64,000 nucleotides of DNA, taken from the IMG/VR virus record IMGVR_UViG_3300021964_007119, positions 1-64,000 of that record. One strand, 5' to 3'. This document shows, piece by piece, positions 18,802-28,889 of this stretch; positions within the stretch are counted from its first letter, which is position 1, and every line of letters begins with the position of its first letter. This DNA is from a virus. A model generated the notes under the pieces. That model saw only the letters and a program-made list of their open reading frames with translations, searched no databases and was not told the origin of the DNA. A program made the translations under genes and the position numbers.

Positions 18802-19715
18802 TATATCATACCAAGTTTATGTTTCATTAATTCTCTAAATGAAGTTTCTTCTGTTAAATTTTTCATATCTGTAAATTTTTCATAACCAATATCATTTGGG
18901 TCTTTTTCAGTCATTTTAATCATATGAACTTTTATACCCTCGTTCATTAATTCTTCTACAATTCTCATACTATCTTTTACAGCATCATTATCAAGTGCAA
19001 CATATAGAGTTTTTACTTTCTTTTCTAAAATCTTTCTTTTTAAACTATTCATAATTGTTTTACCAAATAACGGGATAGAATTTATTTTGGTTGATATTGC
19101 ATCTAAGGCTCCTTCAACTAATAATATTGGTTCTTCCCAATTTACAAACAATTCAAATCCAACAATATCTTTTGGTGTTGGTGAATTTCTATATTTAAGT
19201 TTACTATCAAATACATCTCTACCGACAAAAAAATTTAATTTACCCCCACTATCATATGAAGGAATAATAATTCTGTTTGAGTATAGTCCGTCTTCACAAT
19301 AACCAATTGAGTATTTAATCATATCGTCTGATGAAACTCCTCGTGATTTTAAATACTTTAATGCGTGTTTATAAATTGGTGAGTTAGATTTTACCCATAT
19401 AGGTTTGTATTCGTCTGGTAATTTTACTTCTTTGTTTTCTTGTTTGGTTGGAACATACTCAAATGAAAAATCATCTGATAATTCTTTTAGTTCACCATAT
19501 TCTTTTTTGGAAGCTTTGACTTTCTTAAACAACTGAAATAAGTTATGACCACCTTGACCAGATACCCAACAATGCCATTTTCCATTTTTAACATTGACTT
19601 GTAGTTTAGGTTTGTGATGACTAACAAATGGACTCCACCACATATACTCATTTTCTTTTGTTAATTGTTGTCCTTGTGATTTTAATACTCTATTGAGTAG
19701 ATTTACTATCTTCAT
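18801..19715 (-). CDS. 61: DNA primase, DnaG/gp61-like
   Basis: 304 residues, near T4 gp61 (342). The N-terminal part (WWSPFVSHHKPKLQVNVKN then WHCWVSGQGGHNLF) matches a CHC2-type fold with degenerate zinc ligands; the Toprim core shows ILLVEGALDA (acidic residue of motif I) near 205 and ALDNDA near 248. The enzyme makes RNA primers for lagging-strand synthesis with a gp41-type helicase, which is not in this window. It starts 26 nt inside the preceding nuclease gene, so the pair is coupled, and it leads directly into the recombination nuclease. Confidence 0.87.
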   Translation of the reverse strand: MKIVNLLNRVLKSQGQQLTKENEYMWWSPFVSHHKPKLQVNVKNGKWHCWVSGQGGHNLFQLFKKVKASKKEYGELKELSDDFSFEYVPTKQENKEVKLPDEYKPIWVKSNSPIYKHALKYLKSRGVSSDDMIKYSIGYCEDGLYSNRIIIPSYDSGGKLNFFVGRDVFDSKLKYRNSPTPKDIVGFELFVNWEEPILLVEGALDAISTKINSIPLFGKTIMNSLKRKILEKKVKTLYVALDNDAVKDSMRIVEELMNEGIKVHMIKMTEKDPNDIGYEKFTDMKNLTEETSFRELMKHKLGMI

Positions 19716-20043
19716 CTAATAATTCTAACAACCTTTCAAACTCTATTGTAGCATAAATTTTACTTCTGTTTCTTTTAAACACTAATAATGGTATGTGTTT
19801 TCCTGCGTTTGTTTCAGCTTGTTCAAGAGAACTCCATATATTTAATTTCTCTTGATTTTTACATTCTGTTGCAAATGGAAACAATTTACGAGCGGCTGGT
19901 GATAATAAAACATCTTCACCACTATCTCCCATAGTAGTTGAACGAACATCATCTTCTTCTAGTTGTGTGAATTTTTCTAAGATTAAATCTCGGACTTTAT
20001 TCTGTAACCTTTTACCTTTGTTTTTAGCACTTCTCGTTTTCAT
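19690..20043 (-). CDS. PD-(D/E)XK-like nuclease
   Basis: 117 residues. A basic N-terminus (KTRSAKNKGKRLQNKVRDLI) precedes GEDVLLS and ATECKNQE, which fit the spaced D and ExK catalytic residues of small restriction-like nucleases such as archaeal-type resolvases. A branched-DNA or end-processing role fits its place next to primase and the recombination nuclease. ATG at 20043 is chosen over an upstream TTG; an ATATTTAT motif ends 8 nt before it and no Shine-Dalgarno is seen. Confidence 0.75.
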   Translation of the reverse strand: MKTRSAKNKGKRLQNKVRDLILEKFTQLEEDDVRSTTMGDSGEDVLLSPAARKLFPFATECKNQEKLNIWSSLEQAETNAGKHIPLLVFKRNRSKIYATIEFERLLELLDEDSKSTQ

Positions 20044-20051
20044 AACCAATA

Positions 20052-20059
20052 ATAAATAT
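20052..20059 (-). promoter_or_regulatory. ATATTTAT motif, putative late promoter
   Basis: Minus strand TTATATTTATTATTGGTT then ATG at 20043; 8-nt gap, no ribosome binding site. Confidence 0.45.
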
Positions 20060-20081
20060 AATTGAGATTACCCAAAATCAA

Positions 20082-21863
20082 TTATTTTTTTCTTAAACTA
20101 TGTTTCCATTTTCCTCTCCACTCTCGTCTAGCCCATCTTTCAGCTGCTATTTCAAATGGGTTGTTGTCGTGGAAATCTTTACCCTTATCTTCTTGTTCTT
20201 GTCCAGCTTGTGTATACATTCTTACAAACTTTTTACGACCATATTTTTTACTATCCATAGCGTGATAAATTTCGTGTAACAAAGTTATCATAAAATCTTG
20301 AACACTTTTATAAAAAGGTCTTAACTTTATAATATCTCTGTCAAAATCATAATCACCTTTTGTTGCTCGTGGACTAAATTCTAATTTTGAATTAACTCTG
20401 TATTTATTCATTATTTTTTTAGCTATTTGTTGAAAGTCTATTCTTTCTAATAATAAAGTTGTTCCGTCTTTTAATGTATATGTTTCTAACATTTTTTGTT
20501 TTCTTACCCAAGACTTACCTCTCGGATTTTTTATTGGTCTTTTGATAAATTTAGATATTCCTTTTTTAACCAACATATTAAATCGTTTTTGTGCTTGTTT
20601 TGGTGAAAGGTCTTTGTTGTTATCAATGATTATAAAGTTATTACCACCAAACAATCCTTGAAATCCACCAATATTTTTTATAACTTCTCTGTGTGAATCA
20701 ACAACTATTTTTTCCGGTAGAACTCTGTCACGATTTTTATTTCTTTTAAGTGCTACTTCTAATGTAGTGTTGACAAATACCATATAACAATCATATCCTT
20801 TTTCCTCTAATTCTTTTTTCTCTTTTGATATTTTTGCATAATCATCACCGGTTCCGTCAATAATCATACCGAGTCTTCCGTTTTGATATAATTTTTTTCT
20901 CACACCGGTTAATTCTTTAGCATAACTTCTCAATCCACTTGCGTCTGGTCCATCACCTGTTAGATTGTCAAATACTTCGTCTGGTAATGCGTCTAAGTTA
21001 GTTCCGAACCCGTATTTTTTTAATAAGAACTTTAACTCTTTATCTGTGTTGACCATTTTCATACCGGTCTGAGATACATTAACTCTTTCTGGTATTCCAA
21101 ATAAACCTTTTGCTACCCAAGTTTTACCACTTCCAGGCCCACCTGCTAAGAAAACTGCTTTTAAAATACCTGGGTCATTGATACCTTCTTTTAAAATCAT
21201 TGTTTCACCATTTTTGGTAAGTATGTTTTCCATATGTTTATAATATTCTTTTTCAAATCCCAACTCAACAAAAGCTGTATAACCTTTTGGCCCTTGTCTA
21301 CCTGATGCTTGTGAAGCTTCTTTTAATGGTAATCTAAATGTTACAACTTTTCTACCATTGATTGTTGGCATTCCGTGTTCATCTTTACCAATAGATTTGA
21401 CTACGGTTTTTTTATTTTTAAATCTACCAGTTAAAATAGTATCTCCAATCTTTACTGGTATATTTACATCTTCTCTAATACTACGATTTAATTTTCCGTG
21501 AATTCTTTTCATTTTTTTTCTTTGTGCTAAACTTGTAGGTATCCAATCTGGTCCAAAAGTATAATCCTTGTTTTCTTTTGTTTTCTTTTTCATCTTGTTG
21601 ATATAAGAACGATAAACCGCGGCTTGAGATGATTTACCCATTTCTTTTGCTCGTTGTTCCATTGCTACAGCGGCTTGAATTTTGTGTGCGTGAGATTTAC
21701 CACTACCCTTGATTTTACTTACTGAAGATTTAGCATCTTTAACAGTTGCAAACTTTAAACCTTTGATTGTTCCTTTTGGATTTTCATCTGTGTATAAATC
21801 TGAATGAGATGAAGAACCTCTATGTTGTCCTTTTTTTCTTGGAACTCTTGGTGTTTCGTTCAT
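20082..21863 (-). CDS. Multidomain protein: P-loop kinase (zeta-toxin-like) plus zincin metallopeptidase
   Basis: 593 residues in at least three parts. Residues 1-100 are basic and repetitive (KIKGSGKSHAHKIQAAVAM). About 130-210 contains a small beta domain (VKIGDTILTGRFKNKK). From 240 there is a kinase fold with Walker A GGPGSGKT, an MVNTDKELK segment and a basic lid, like zeta toxin or polynucleotide kinases. The C-terminus carries HEIYH (HExxH) near 535, followed by NPFEIAAERWARREW, which could supply the third zinc ligand. It sits behind the tail genes, so it may be a packaged virion protein. Substrates unknown. Confidence 0.75.
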   Translation of the reverse strand: MNETPRVPRKKGQHRGSSSHSDLYTDENPKGTIKGLKFATVKDAKSSVSKIKGSGKSHAHKIQAAVAMEQRAKEMGKSSQAAVYRSYINKMKKKTKENKDYTFGPDWIPTSLAQRKKMKRIHGKLNRSIREDVNIPVKIGDTILTGRFKNKKTVVKSIGKDEHGMPTINGRKVVTFRLPLKEASQASGRQGPKGYTAFVELGFEKEYYKHMENILTKNGETMILKEGINDPGILKAVFLAGGPGSGKTWVAKGLFGIPERVNVSQTGMKMVNTDKELKFLLKKYGFGTNLDALPDEVFDNLTGDGPDASGLRSYAKELTGVRKKLYQNGRLGMIIDGTGDDYAKISKEKKELEEKGYDCYMVFVNTTLEVALKRNKNRDRVLPEKIVVDSHREVIKNIGGFQGLFGGNNFIIIDNNKDLSPKQAQKRFNMLVKKGISKFIKRPIKNPRGKSWVRKQKMLETYTLKDGTTLLLERIDFQQIAKKIMNKYRVNSKLEFSPRATKGDYDFDRDIIKLRPFYKSVQDFMITLLHEIYHAMDSKKYGRKKFVRMYTQAGQEQEDKGKDFHDNNPFEIAAERWARREWRGKWKHSLRKK

Positions 21864-22016
21864 CTATCTATACCCCATTTGATTTGGATTGATACCTAAT
21901 TTTTTTAATTTGGCTTTATATTTTTTATGTTGGTTTGCAGTTCTACCTTCTTTAGCCCATTTTTCATTGAGTTTTCGTCTTCGTTCTTTTCTATCTTTGG
22001 CGTTTCTATTCGGCAT
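21864..22016 (-). CDS. Small basic protein
   Basis: 50 residues, MPNRNAKDRKERRRKLNEKW start, about 40% Lys/Arg. It stops immediately before the ATG of the kinase/peptidase gene. ATATTTAT ends 10 nt before its start. Probably binds nucleic acid or is packaged in the virion. Confidence 0.7.
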   Translation of the reverse strand: MPNRNAKDRKERRRKLNEKWAKEGRTANQHKKYKAKLKKLGINPNQMGYR

Positions 22017-22026
22017 ATCTACAATT

Positions 22027-22034
22027 ATAAATAT
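22027..22034 (-). promoter_or_regulatory. ATATTTAT motif, putative late promoter
   Basis: Minus strand TTATATTTATAATTGTAGAT, then ATG at 22016. Confidence 0.45.
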
Positions 22035-22048
22035 AAAATTTTCGATTA

Positions 22049-23167
22049 TTATGTATCAAATCTAACAATAAAACTTATGTCTAACTCTTTGTCGTTTTTG
22101 ATTGGTTTGGCTAATTTACCCATAGCTAATAAATCATTGTGGTCGTCATAAAGTGCTATGGTTGTAACATATGGTGCGAAATTTGAACCTGTCGCTATAT
22201 CTAACAAAGAACCAGTTCCGGCGTATCCCTCGTCACTATACGAAGAACTTGCTGGCCATATAACTGGTAAATTTAAATGTTCTGTTGAATAAGTTTCGTC
22301 TTCTGGAAATAAATTAGTTGGAACACCAAAACTACCACTATTTCCTGGTGTTAATGTAATATTTGAACTATTGGCAAATTCACCCCTTCCAACATTACAT
22401 TGAATTTCTCTTTCATAAATTGTTCTTGTTGATTTAAAAGTTATATCCCAACCATCATCACCACCCGTATTACCTATATTATAATAAGAACCAGTATCGG
22501 TTATAACAATCAATCCGTAACTATACATAACATTACCTATAATACTACCAGTCGTTTGTCCACCACCATCAGCTTTAAACGATTCTGATGCTACTGCGAA
22601 AGATGATGAATAGTTGTTGTCGTATAGATTTCCTAGTCCATCATCTTTTAATGTATAAGTTATATCTGTACTATTATCTGTGATAGTAACCGATTTTGGT
22701 TTTATTTTTTCACCATAAAATTGTCTTGGAATACTAATGATTGAAGCTGATTTGTGTAATATTCTTGATGAAAAGTTATATGTAAATCTATTAGGGAAAT
22801 CTGATAAAGATGATGATACTATTGCTTTAACTGGTGAATGTGTTTTTTCCCAGTGTGTTAAATCAACTTCACTACTATCTATAACATTGACATCACGATA
22901 GAACATATTGTTTATTGTGAAATATATTGGTGATTCATAAAATGTTGCCCAATATGGATTTTTTCCCATTGAAGATGAGAGAGAATTGTATACCCCAAAA
23001 CTTTGTGAATTTGCTGTTGAATTTTGGAAATTGTAAATACTTCCACTTCTTGCACGAATTCCATAAACTCCACTACCACTGTCGTTATTTGTGAATGTAA
23101 ATTCTTTATGGACTTCAAATGACCTAAGTGATACATCTTCCGGGTTTATATTTTTGTAAATACCCAT
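22049..23167 (-). CDS. Virion structural protein, paralogue of the next gene
   Basis: 372 residues, Ser/Gly/Thr/Asn-rich beta structure. The C-terminal part (VGRGEFANSSN, then YVTTIALYDDHNDLLAMGKL) is clearly related to the end of the product encoded at 23181-24278 (VGNSEFNSSTN, then YITTVALYGEETAEPLAIAKL). Last gene of the tail operon. Tail or fibre-adaptor role is inferred from position and composition. Confidence 0.75.
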   Translation of the reverse strand: MGIYKNINPEDVSLRSFEVHKEFTFTNNDSGSGVYGIRARSGSIYNFQNSTANSQSFGVYNSLSSSMGKNPYWATFYESPIYFTINNMFYRDVNVIDSSEVDLTHWEKTHSPVKAIVSSSLSDFPNRFTYNFSSRILHKSASIISIPRQFYGEKIKPKSVTITDNSTDITYTLKDDGLGNLYDNNYSSSFAVASESFKADGGGQTTGSIIGNVMYSYGLIVITDTGSYYNIGNTGGDDGWDITFKSTRTIYEREIQCNVGRGEFANSSNITLTPGNSGSFGVPTNLFPEDETYSTEHLNLPVIWPASSSYSDEGYAGTGSLLDIATGSNFAPYVTTIALYDDHNDLLAMGKLAKPIKNDKELDISFIVRFDT

Positions 23168-23180
23168 TTGTATAACCTAA

Positions 23181-24278
23181 TTAAAAGTCTAACTTAACTT
23201 TAATAAGTGCTTCTCTACTTCTTGATTTTAAAATTGGTTGACTTAGTTTTGCAATAGCTAATGGTTCTGCTGTTTCTTCACCATAAAGTGCTACAGTTGT
23301 AATATAAGTTTTCGGGTCATTTTTAAATGCTTCAATTTTTATATCACCAGAACTTGACACATAAGTTGGATTTGTGCTTGAATTAAATTCACTATTTCCA
23401 ACTCTACAAAAGTAATGTGTTGAACTAATTGTTTCTTCTCTACGAGCTTGGAACAATGAACCAGAATCTATAGCTTCAACCATTCTATGTAAACTATGCG
23501 ATATTCTTGAATTTATTACATTTGAACCTGTTTTGTTCGCTAGATAAAATAAAGGGTCTTGTTGTGGAACTGATAATGTATGAACATCAGCTACACTTCC
23601 AAGTTGTGTAGATTGTAATCTATGAGCACTTAGGATAAGTAATCCAAAGTCTGGATAAAACTTACCATAAGAACCACTTGCAGCTCCTTCAGATGAAGCG
23701 GCTGTATCAATTGTTGTTGAACCACCTTGTATAGAACCAGAAACAATATTATATTCTGTTACTCCAGCTGAGTTTATAGGGTTCGTATTTGTTGAACTAT
23801 CATCAATCAATTTAACTTTTATTGTTGACTTATGACCACTCAAATTTAGTTCCCAATTTCCAGGGTCAACTTTTTCTCTCATACGACTTCTGTCAAGTGA
23901 TAAAGCGTATATATGTTGTTTAGTAACATCTGTTCCTTGTTCAAAAGTAAATAATTCTGTTTCAGGTGGTTGGGTTAAATTTAACATCTGTCCATAAACA
24001 GTTGCTGTTTCTCTATTACCATCAACACCAGCTTTTCCTAATGAACCACTACCACCTTTGTGTCCATATAAAACTGAAAATTGTTTTTCTGATGTAGAAC
24101 CAGAAACATCTGTGTTAAATAATTGTAAGTAATATTGTCCATTTGAACTAGACTGTACTGAAGATGTATAAACATTAGTAAGAGTTGATACTCCACTTGA
24201 CCATATTCCCGAAGAAACTGTTTGGTTCACCTCTCTTACGATATCATTTTCTTCCACTAATGGTTTTTGATAACTCAT
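23181..24278 (-). CDS. Virion structural protein, paralogue of the previous gene
   Basis: 365 residues with the same low-complexity beta composition and C-terminal module as the product of 22049-23167, from which it is separated by 13 nt. Related proteins occur in the tail regions of T4-like marine phages. A duplicated subunit of a tail or fibre complex is likely. Confidence 0.75.
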   Translation of the reverse strand: MSYQKPLVEENDIVREVNQTVSSGIWSSGVSTLTNVYTSSVQSSSNGQYYLQLFNTDVSGSTSEKQFSVLYGHKGGSGSLGKAGVDGNRETATVYGQMLNLTQPPETELFTFEQGTDVTKQHIYALSLDRSRMREKVDPGNWELNLSGHKSTIKVKLIDDSSTNTNPINSAGVTEYNIVSGSIQGGSTTIDTAASSEGAASGSYGKFYPDFGLLILSAHRLQSTQLGSVADVHTLSVPQQDPLFYLANKTGSNVINSRISHSLHRMVEAIDSGSLFQARREETISSTHYFCRVGNSEFNSSTNPTYVSSSGDIKIEAFKNDPKTYITTVALYGEETAEPLAIAKLSQPILKSRSREALIKVKLDF

Positions 24279-24289
24279 TATTTATCCCC

Positions 24290-24973
24290 CTAAGTTCTTG
24301 TTAAGTTAATTGTTAAACTATCTAATTTACCAGTCTGAAGACCTCTAGCAGTTAAAACTACTTGTCTGTCTTGACTTCCAAGAATTGCGGTAGGTCTACA
24401 TTTAATAGTAACTGATGTTCCTATTGTACTTGTTGTTCCTGATGGATTTCCTCCTCCACCAGTACCAGTATATCCACCACTTTGACCTGGAGTGACTTGA
24501 CCTAGACCACCACCTGTTTCTTGTTCTACTTGTGGAACTGAACGATTTGGTTGAGAAGTTGTTACGATAGTAGCATATTGACTTGAACCTAATACAAATT
24601 CATATAACTCTCCTGCAGCATTATCAGTTTCTGCTGTGTATACACTTGATTTTCCTGCTTGGATAGTAGAAGCTCCTGTAAGTGTTATTATTGGTGCTGT
24701 TCCACTATTTTGATTTGCATTATTATTTAAAAAGTATTTAACTGCTAAAGTTTGATTTGGAATAGCTTCTAGAAGATTCATACTCTCTATCGCTTGTCCA
24801 TAAAAGTTTGAACCATTAGGATGTGTGATATCATATAATCCATAATCAATCTCATCATCTGCTAATGCAAACTTTGTAATTTTAAATTTTCCTTCTCCTT
24901 GTGCTAATAACTCACGACCTTTTTTAGTTAATATAGCATCTACCGTTATGGTTGTGTTATCTAAAACTCCCAT
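24290..24973 (-). CDS. Virion structural protein
   Basis: 227 residues. The N-terminal LTKKGRELLAQGEGKFKITK, then FALADDEIDY, is the opening I recall from conserved structural proteins of T4-like marine phages. A Gly/Thr/Pro-rich stretch near 155-180 separates a C-terminal beta domain resembling an Ig-like fold. AGGAG start signal; ATATTTAT about 60 nt upstream marks the head of the 24973-22049 unit. Confidence 0.8.
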   Translation of the reverse strand: MGVLDNTTITVDAILTKKGRELLAQGEGKFKITKFALADDEIDYGLYDITHPNGSNFYGQAIESMNLLEAIPNQTLAVKYFLNNNANQNSGTAPIITLTGASTIQAGKSSVYTAETDNAAGELYEFVLGSSQYATIVTTSQPNRSVPQVEQETGGGLGQVTPGQSGGYTGTGGGGNPSGTTSTIGTSVTIKCRPTAILGSQDRQVVLTARGLQTGKLDSLTINLTRT

Positions 24974-25032
24974 TTTTACTCCTAATTGTGATTAAATTTT
25001 GATTTCATTTTGAAACTACTTCGGTGTCAATT

Positions 25033-25040
25033 ATAAATAT
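25033..25040 (-). promoter_or_regulatory. ATATTTAT motif, putative late promoter
   Basis: Minus strand CATATATTTATAATTG, about 60 nt upstream of ATG at 24973, with a normal Shine-Dalgarno. Confidence 0.45.
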
Positions 25041-25064
25041 ATGAAAACAAAATTTTTAGTTAAA

Positions 25065-28000
25065 TTAATTATTTTTTACTACCTCAAGTCTTTTACCAGT
25101 ACTAGTCTGTTTAGTGACTACGGCTGTCTGTGATGTTGCTGATACAATAAATGGAAGTTCCCCATCTATTGTAGTTTCAATCGTATTTTTTACCCCCTCA
25201 AAATGAATTTTTCTATATCCACTCAAATAATCTGAAGGTGGTTGGTATTCAGCCTTTTTAAATGATGATGAATACGCGTGAAGTGCAGAACTTGAATATT
25301 GTGCATAAATCTGTTGACTTAAACTTGTAGTTAAAGGTTCTCCGACAGCACCTGAACCAGTATAGAATATATCTCTTACTTCAAATCTATCACTTAATCT
25401 TGATGATGAAATAAATGGTGATAATGCTTCATTGAACAATACATCAGGAACTTTTACACCTTGTACAATAGAACCCGTTTTATAAGTAGTTGAACTTCTT
25501 ACAAAAGAGTCTTTGTATCTACTACTATTTAATGATGATGATAATGACGCACTTCCAATCAAATAAAATGAAGGTTCTTGGAATAAACTCTCTGATACCA
25601 CACCAGTATAATCATTTGTTGAACCAGAAGCAGATATTATTGCTCTACGGAGTGATTGTGTTGCTTCTAACAAACCTACATTTATTTCTCCCTCTCGTAA
25701 CAAACTTTCAATACTTGGTGTCTTACCTATTATTTCTTTTGGTCTTTCTAATATAGTAGGTTCGATTAATAAACCAAAATTAAACTTGGTTCTTGCTGGA
25801 ATTACTTTTTTAATTTGTTCAAATATTGCTTGGTCATAAAATTTTATTAACCTTATATATTCCCAAAAATTATTTGTTTTTGTATATTTTTGGAAATAAG
25901 ATTCAGCTAGTTCTCTTAAACCTCTATAAAATAATTCTTGTTCATCTCTCGGGTCTCCAATCTCTTTGTCAATGTCTATGTCTGCTACTGATTCAATTAT
26001 ATCTCTGTTAATAACATCTGTTGGTGAGAAGAACACACCGACCTTATTCGAATCAATTGGTGCTGTATCATATGAACTTTGTTCTGTTCTATAATCAACT
26101 GATAATCCAGAACCACTATTTATCCAATTTCTTTCTATACGAACTTTTGAATTTGATAGTTTATATCCTATATTTGGCGTAAGAGATTTTTCTTCTTGTT
26201 CTACATTACTAAATGTATTTGCGGTAAATCCAACTGCACTACCTGACTCAAACGCTCCGTCAGAGTTAGCAAACAAGTTTTGGTCTGGTGCTATATTGTT
26301 TAAAGTTGGTGATGTTGATAAATTTTTGTTATCATCTAATCTTAATCTAAATACTAAATCTGTAAATGATGATGATGCGTGATTACCATTTATTGCTTTT
26401 GGAGCTCTTGTATGGTTGTTAAATGCTGATTCTGTTAGTGGTGAATTGTAATATCTTATTTCTTGTAAAGAACCTGTAAACTCTCCACCTAAATCACCAA
26501 AAGAACCTGTTGAACCAAAGAACATATCACCACTTGCAGTCCATTGTCCGTTATGTAGTGATGAAGTTAATCCTGCTCCTGTGGTTGAACCACTTAAAAT
26601 CATTGAAGTTGATGAATCATAAAGTATTTTACTTCTGCCAGCTTCATATTGTTTTACAAATAAATTATATTTTATACTTGATGTTGTCTCAAATTCGTTC
26701 TTTACTTCTTGGTCATATCCACTACTTAGTTCTCTTGTAATACCTACTGACCAAAACTCATTATTGTAAACTGGGAATAAAGATGAAGTAACACTCGTTG
26801 TTCCTAGTGAACTTGTGATTAAAAATTCTACTTTACCTTTATTATCTGTGATTGAACCTTGTTCTAATAATCTTACTGCAAATCTTTGGTCTTTGGCTAC
26901 CAATACTTGATTGGAACTTGACGCGGCTCTAAATCTAAACTCAATAGTATCCGGTGTTCTTAAACTACCTGATGTTTCTTTCCATTGTGTTTGAATATGT
27001 TGACTATTTTTAAAATCTAACGCTCTTGTAAATCTTTGTCTAATATCAAATGTTGGTTGATATTCTTTTACATCTGGTCCACCATACTCATTAATTCTTA
27101 ATATTGTTGGTGGAATACCATACGCATTAACAAGAGCTTGAATTGACTCTTTTGTTCCTTTTCTTTTTAAAATATAAGGCATACTCGATAACACACGACC
27201 CCATATTTCTCTTTCAATATCTTTTTCTGATTCTGTTGAGTAAACTTCATATGTTGATGAAGTTGCTGAACCACTTAATTGGTATCCTTTTATGTATCTA
27301 TGTAGTTCTACTAGTTCTTTACCTGATGGTTGTTTCCAACCGAATGCATCTGATATAGTCCAAACTAAATCTTTTGATAATCCTTCTGTTAATTTTTCTC
27401 GTCTATCATAGGTGTCTTCAAATGCTTTAATGTAAATTAAAAAGTTGTCAAAGTAATGTCCAACCATATCTAAGAAATCTAAAAATGGTTGATTTTCAGA
27501 ATCTCTTATAATGTGCTCTGGAATTAAATTGACTAAACGATTTGGATTGTTTTGGTCATAGATAGAAGCGGAAGTTATATTGTTGTTATACCAAGTTGTA
27601 GCGGCTGATGCTGTTACATCTGCTATTGTATATGGTTTAGAAGAATTTGTCTTTGGCCAACTTGTGTCAAATTCTAACCCAAATGAACTTGTGTTGGCTG
27701 ATGAGCTTTCATAAAATAAATACTTTTCGTAATGGTCAAAGTTATTTACAATACCATTTTTTAATTCTTCATTTTTGGCTATTGCTGAATCATATACTGA
27801 TGATGTTGTTGTGGCTTTTACTGCGAAAGATGCACTTTCTAATGAGTATGCTTCATATTGTTGTAATTTTGTTCTAAAGTTTTGTAGTCTTTTTTCTACC
27901 GAACCAAATGTTGAAAAGTTTTTATATTCATTATAGTCAACATTTATTTTTACTGAGTTACTACCGCTTTGTAATTCATTAAATAAAGAACTTGATAAAA

Positions 28001-28889
28001 AATTATTATTAGTATAAATGTCTTCTAAACTTTTTTGTCCTGTTTTAGAATTGTTAATATAGTCTATTGATTGTTCTGTTGGTTGTCTTAGTATAGGGTC
28101 TCCTAATTCAGCATCTTCAAATGGATACAGTCTTATAGTTTCTCTAATTGGTTCAGACATTTCTTGAACAATATGAACATTTTGTTTTACTTGAACATTA
28201 TTTGGAACTTCATCATAAGTTTTTAAAACTACCGAGTGTGGTGCTATTTTTACACTATCAACATCAGTTTGTGAATTTACAATTACTGATTTTTGATTAT
28301 TTCCAAAATCAATTAGTGTGTTTAGTTTTTTATAATCAAAATTATTATATTTAATAGCCCAATTAATACTTTGGTCATATGTTTTTGGATTTAAATTATC
28401 ATCAAGTTTATCTTTTAAAGCATCTTGTGTAGTTATGATACCTTGTTCAACATCTACATTTGTAATTTTTGAAACAAATCTTTGATATATTTTTTTTGGG
28501 ATAGATGAACTACCACCAGTACTTCCACCACCAGTTCCAGTTCCACCACTACTATTAATAACTTTCCAATTACCAGGAATTTCATATACCACTTCTTTAG
28601 TCGAATCTGGTCCAGATTGTTCTCTAGTGAATACTCTAGCTACAACATTCCAATTACCAGTATAATTCTCGAAGTCTAGTGTTAGTTTTGAATTACTACT
28701 TGGTGGTGATGGACGAAAAGTTTGACCATTGTATGAAAGAAGAAATTGATAATTCGTTATTTGTATTCCAGAATCATTTTCGGTTGTTTCTACTTCAATA
28801 GTTCCTTTTTTAATTGAATCACTAACGACAAATGTTTGTAATCCATTTACAATTGAAAAATTTTCTCCATATGTTAGTTTAAGTTGCAT
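25065..28889 (-). CDS. Large tail/baseplate structural protein with LamG-like domain
   Basis: 1274 residues. The centre (about 470-620) carries FLDMVGHYFDNFLIYIKAFE and then ILKRKGTKESIQALVNAYGI, the segment typical of P2 gpI-like or gp7-like tail proteins that join baseplate and fibre. About 660-850 looks like a LamG/concanavalin domain (TGSLQEIRYYNSPLTESAF). The ends are flexible and Ser-rich. It starts on the last base of the preceding stop, so it is in the baseplate operon. Probably a baseplate wedge or fibre-connector protein. Confidence 0.8.
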   Translation of the reverse strand: MQLKLTYGENFSIVNGLQTFVVSDSIKKGTIEVETTENDSGIQITNYQFLLSYNGQTFRPSPPSSNSKLTLDFENYTGNWNVVARVFTREQSGPDSTKEVVYEIPGNWKVINSSGGTGTGGGSTGGSSSIPKKIYQRFVSKITNVDVEQGIITTQDALKDKLDDNLNPKTYDQSINWAIKYNNFDYKKLNTLIDFGNNQKSVIVNSQTDVDSVKIAPHSVVLKTYDEVPNNVQVKQNVHIVQEMSEPIRETIRLYPFEDAELGDPILRQPTEQSIDYINNSKTGQKSLEDIYTNNNFLSSSLFNELQSGSNSVKINVDYNEYKNFSTFGSVEKRLQNFRTKLQQYEAYSLESASFAVKATTTSSVYDSAIAKNEELKNGIVNNFDHYEKYLFYESSSANTSSFGLEFDTSWPKTNSSKPYTIADVTASAATTWYNNNITSASIYDQNNPNRLVNLIPEHIIRDSENQPFLDFLDMVGHYFDNFLIYIKAFEDTYDRREKLTEGLSKDLVWTISDAFGWKQPSGKELVELHRYIKGYQLSGSATSSTYEVYSTESEKDIEREIWGRVLSSMPYILKRKGTKESIQALVNAYGIPPTILRINEYGGPDVKEYQPTFDIRQRFTRALDFKNSQHIQTQWKETSGSLRTPDTIEFRFRAASSSNQVLVAKDQRFAVRLLEQGSITDNKGKVEFLITSSLGTTSVTSSLFPVYNNEFWSVGITRELSSGYDQEVKNEFETTSSIKYNLFVKQYEAGRSKILYDSSTSMILSGSTTGAGLTSSLHNGQWTASGDMFFGSTGSFGDLGGEFTGSLQEIRYYNSPLTESAFNNHTRAPKAINGNHASSSFTDLVFRLRLDDNKNLSTSPTLNNIAPDQNLFANSDGAFESGSAVGFTANTFSNVEQEEKSLTPNIGYKLSNSKVRIERNWINSGSGLSVDYRTEQSSYDTAPIDSNKVGVFFSPTDVINRDIIESVADIDIDKEIGDPRDEQELFYRGLRELAESYFQKYTKTNNFWEYIRLIKFYDQAIFEQIKKVIPARTKFNFGLLIEPTILERPKEIIGKTPSIESLLREGEINVGLLEATQSLRRAIISASGSTNDYTGVVSESLFQEPSFYLIGSASLSSSLNSSRYKDSFVRSSTTYKTGSIVQGVKVPDVLFNEALSPFISSSRLSDRFEVRDIFYTGSGAVGEPLTTSLSQQIYAQYSSSALHAYSSSFKKAEYQPPSDYLSGYRKIHFEGVKNTIETTIDGELPFIVSATSQTAVVTKQTSTGKRLEVVKNN

